The notes under the pieces were generated by a model. The model was not told the origin of the DNA and did no database searches. It saw nothing but the letters and a program-made list of their open reading frames with translations. From Bacillota bacterium (GTDB lineage Bacteria > Bacillota > Clostridia > Lachnospirales > Lachnospiraceae): 6,578 bases of DNA. The stretch is taken from contig JAEYPA010000145.1 of NCBI GenBank assembly GCA_023411225.1, positions 1 through 6,578 of the forward strand, in the 5' to 3' direction. The translations under genes were made by a program, and so were the position numbers. Position 1 is the first letter of the stretch; every line of letters starts with the position of its first letter. Below are positions 6,281-6,578 of this stretch, piece after piece.

Positions 6281-6309
6281 TTGACATCTTATTTTACCTA
6301 TGTTATTAT
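6281..6309 (+). promoter_or_regulatory. Upstream rRNA operon promoter P1
   Basis: A perfect TTGACA (6281-6286) is followed by a 17-nt spacer and TATTAT (6304-6309), five of six to consensus. AT-rich sequence precedes it. The start would be near 6315-6316. It is the first of two tandem promoters reading toward the rRNA leader, as is usual for rRNA operons. Confidence 0.75.
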
Positions 6310-6341
6310 AAGCAAGTCGTCAACGACACCCCATATAATTT

Positions 6342-6363
6342 AAACGAGAAGAAGATCGTTTTT
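6342..6363 (+). other. Hairpin with T-run between P1 and P2
   Basis: AAACGA (6342-6347) and TCGTTT (6356-6361) form a 6-bp stem with a GAAGAAGA loop, and the T-run extends to 6363. It looks like a weak intrinsic terminator or attenuator acting on P1 transcripts. Confidence 0.35.
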
Positions 6364-6417
6364 GTTGATTGAATAATTTATGTGGTCGAATGGTCACGAA
6401 AAAAGTTAAAAAACATG

Positions 6418-6446
6418 TTGACAACAAAACTATATGGTGTTAAGAT
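6418..6446 (+). promoter_or_regulatory. Main rRNA operon promoter P2
   Basis: A perfect TTGACA (6418-6423), a 17-nt spacer and TAAGAT (6441-6446) preceded by TGT form an extended -10 promoter. The stretch just upstream (6400-6413) is A-rich with AAAAAAG and AAAAAA runs, like an UP element. The start would be near 6453. The arrangement is typical of strong rRNA promoters in Firmicutes. Confidence 0.82.
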
Positions 6447-6452
6447 AGACAA

Positions 6453-6578
6453 AGTCGCCTGTGAGAGCAGCGACCAAGAACATTGATAACTGAACAGTGA
6501 AACAACCCTGAAAATTCAATAAGAATTTCAGAAATAGAACGTTTCTTTATGAAACAGTAAAGCATCGAAAGATGCACA
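6453..6578 (+). other. rRNA operon leader upstream of a 16S gene beyond the window
   Basis: The segment TTGATAACTGAACAGTGAAA (6484-6503) resembles the TTGAAAACTGAAC boxA-type antitermination and leader sequence common in Firmicutes rRNA operons. Four hairpins surround it: GTCGC/GCGAC (6454-6474), CTGAAAATTC/GAATTTCAG with one bulged A (6508-6531), GTTTC/GAAAC (6541-6555), and GCATC/GATGC closed by a GAAA tetraloop (6562-6575). No mature 16S sequence has begun by the right edge, so the 16S call is inferred from the leader and from the tandem promoters. Confidence 0.75.

Noticed and set aside
6334..6339. Perfect TATAAT between P1 and P2
   Set aside because: No -35-like sequence is found 16-18 nt upstream, so it is not called as a third promoter.
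1..6578. CRISPR array, insertion sequence, prophage or attachment site
   Set aside because: No regularly spaced repeats, transposase or integrase coding sequence, or tRNA-associated direct repeats were seen.

Overview
The window looks like a piece of a low-GC Clostridia chromosome, most likely Lachnospiraceae. The clues are AT-rich spacers, strong AGGAGG-type ribosome binding sites, TTGACA/TATAAT promoters, and the style of the 23S rRNA end and rRNA leader. No species is recognised with confidence.

Layout. Bases 1 to about 126 are the 3' end of a 23S rRNA on the + strand. A strong intrinsic terminator follows, with no 5S or tRNA gene between. At the other end, about 6281-6578, two tandem rRNA-type promoters lead into a hairpin-rich leader typical of the region upstream of a 16S gene; the 16S itself lies beyond the window. 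The protein genes therefore sit on an island of roughly 6 kb between two rRNA operons that read in the same direction.

Left half of the island (+ strand): an L-rhamnose catabolic cassette. It has an AraC-family regulator (405-1367) with its own promoter and terminator, then rhaB (rhamnulokinase, 1459-2877) and rhaA (L-rhamnose isomerase, 2901-4160), 23 nt apart. RhaA converts L-rhamnose to L-rhamnulose and RhaB phosphorylates it. The aldolase (RhaD), a mutarotase and a transporter are not in the window, so the pathway must be completed elsewhere. A perfect 9-bp hairpin at 4177-4198 separates this cassette from the convergent right half.

Right half (- strand): a TetR-family repressor (5349-5942) and, downstream of it, an aldo/keto reductase (4306-5283). 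Each has its own promoter, and tetR has its own terminator overlapping its stop codon. Two 16-bp sites matching at 13 of 16 positions (5307-5322 and 5971-5986) lie in the two promoters. They are convincing candidate operators, implying one repressor that controls both itself and the reductase. The inducer is unknown.

The spacer 6020-6280 has no convincing gene but contains several hairpins and a weak 25-codon ORF. Nothing in the window clearly represents a new biological system. The best-supported unannotated signal is the paired TetR operator arrangement.
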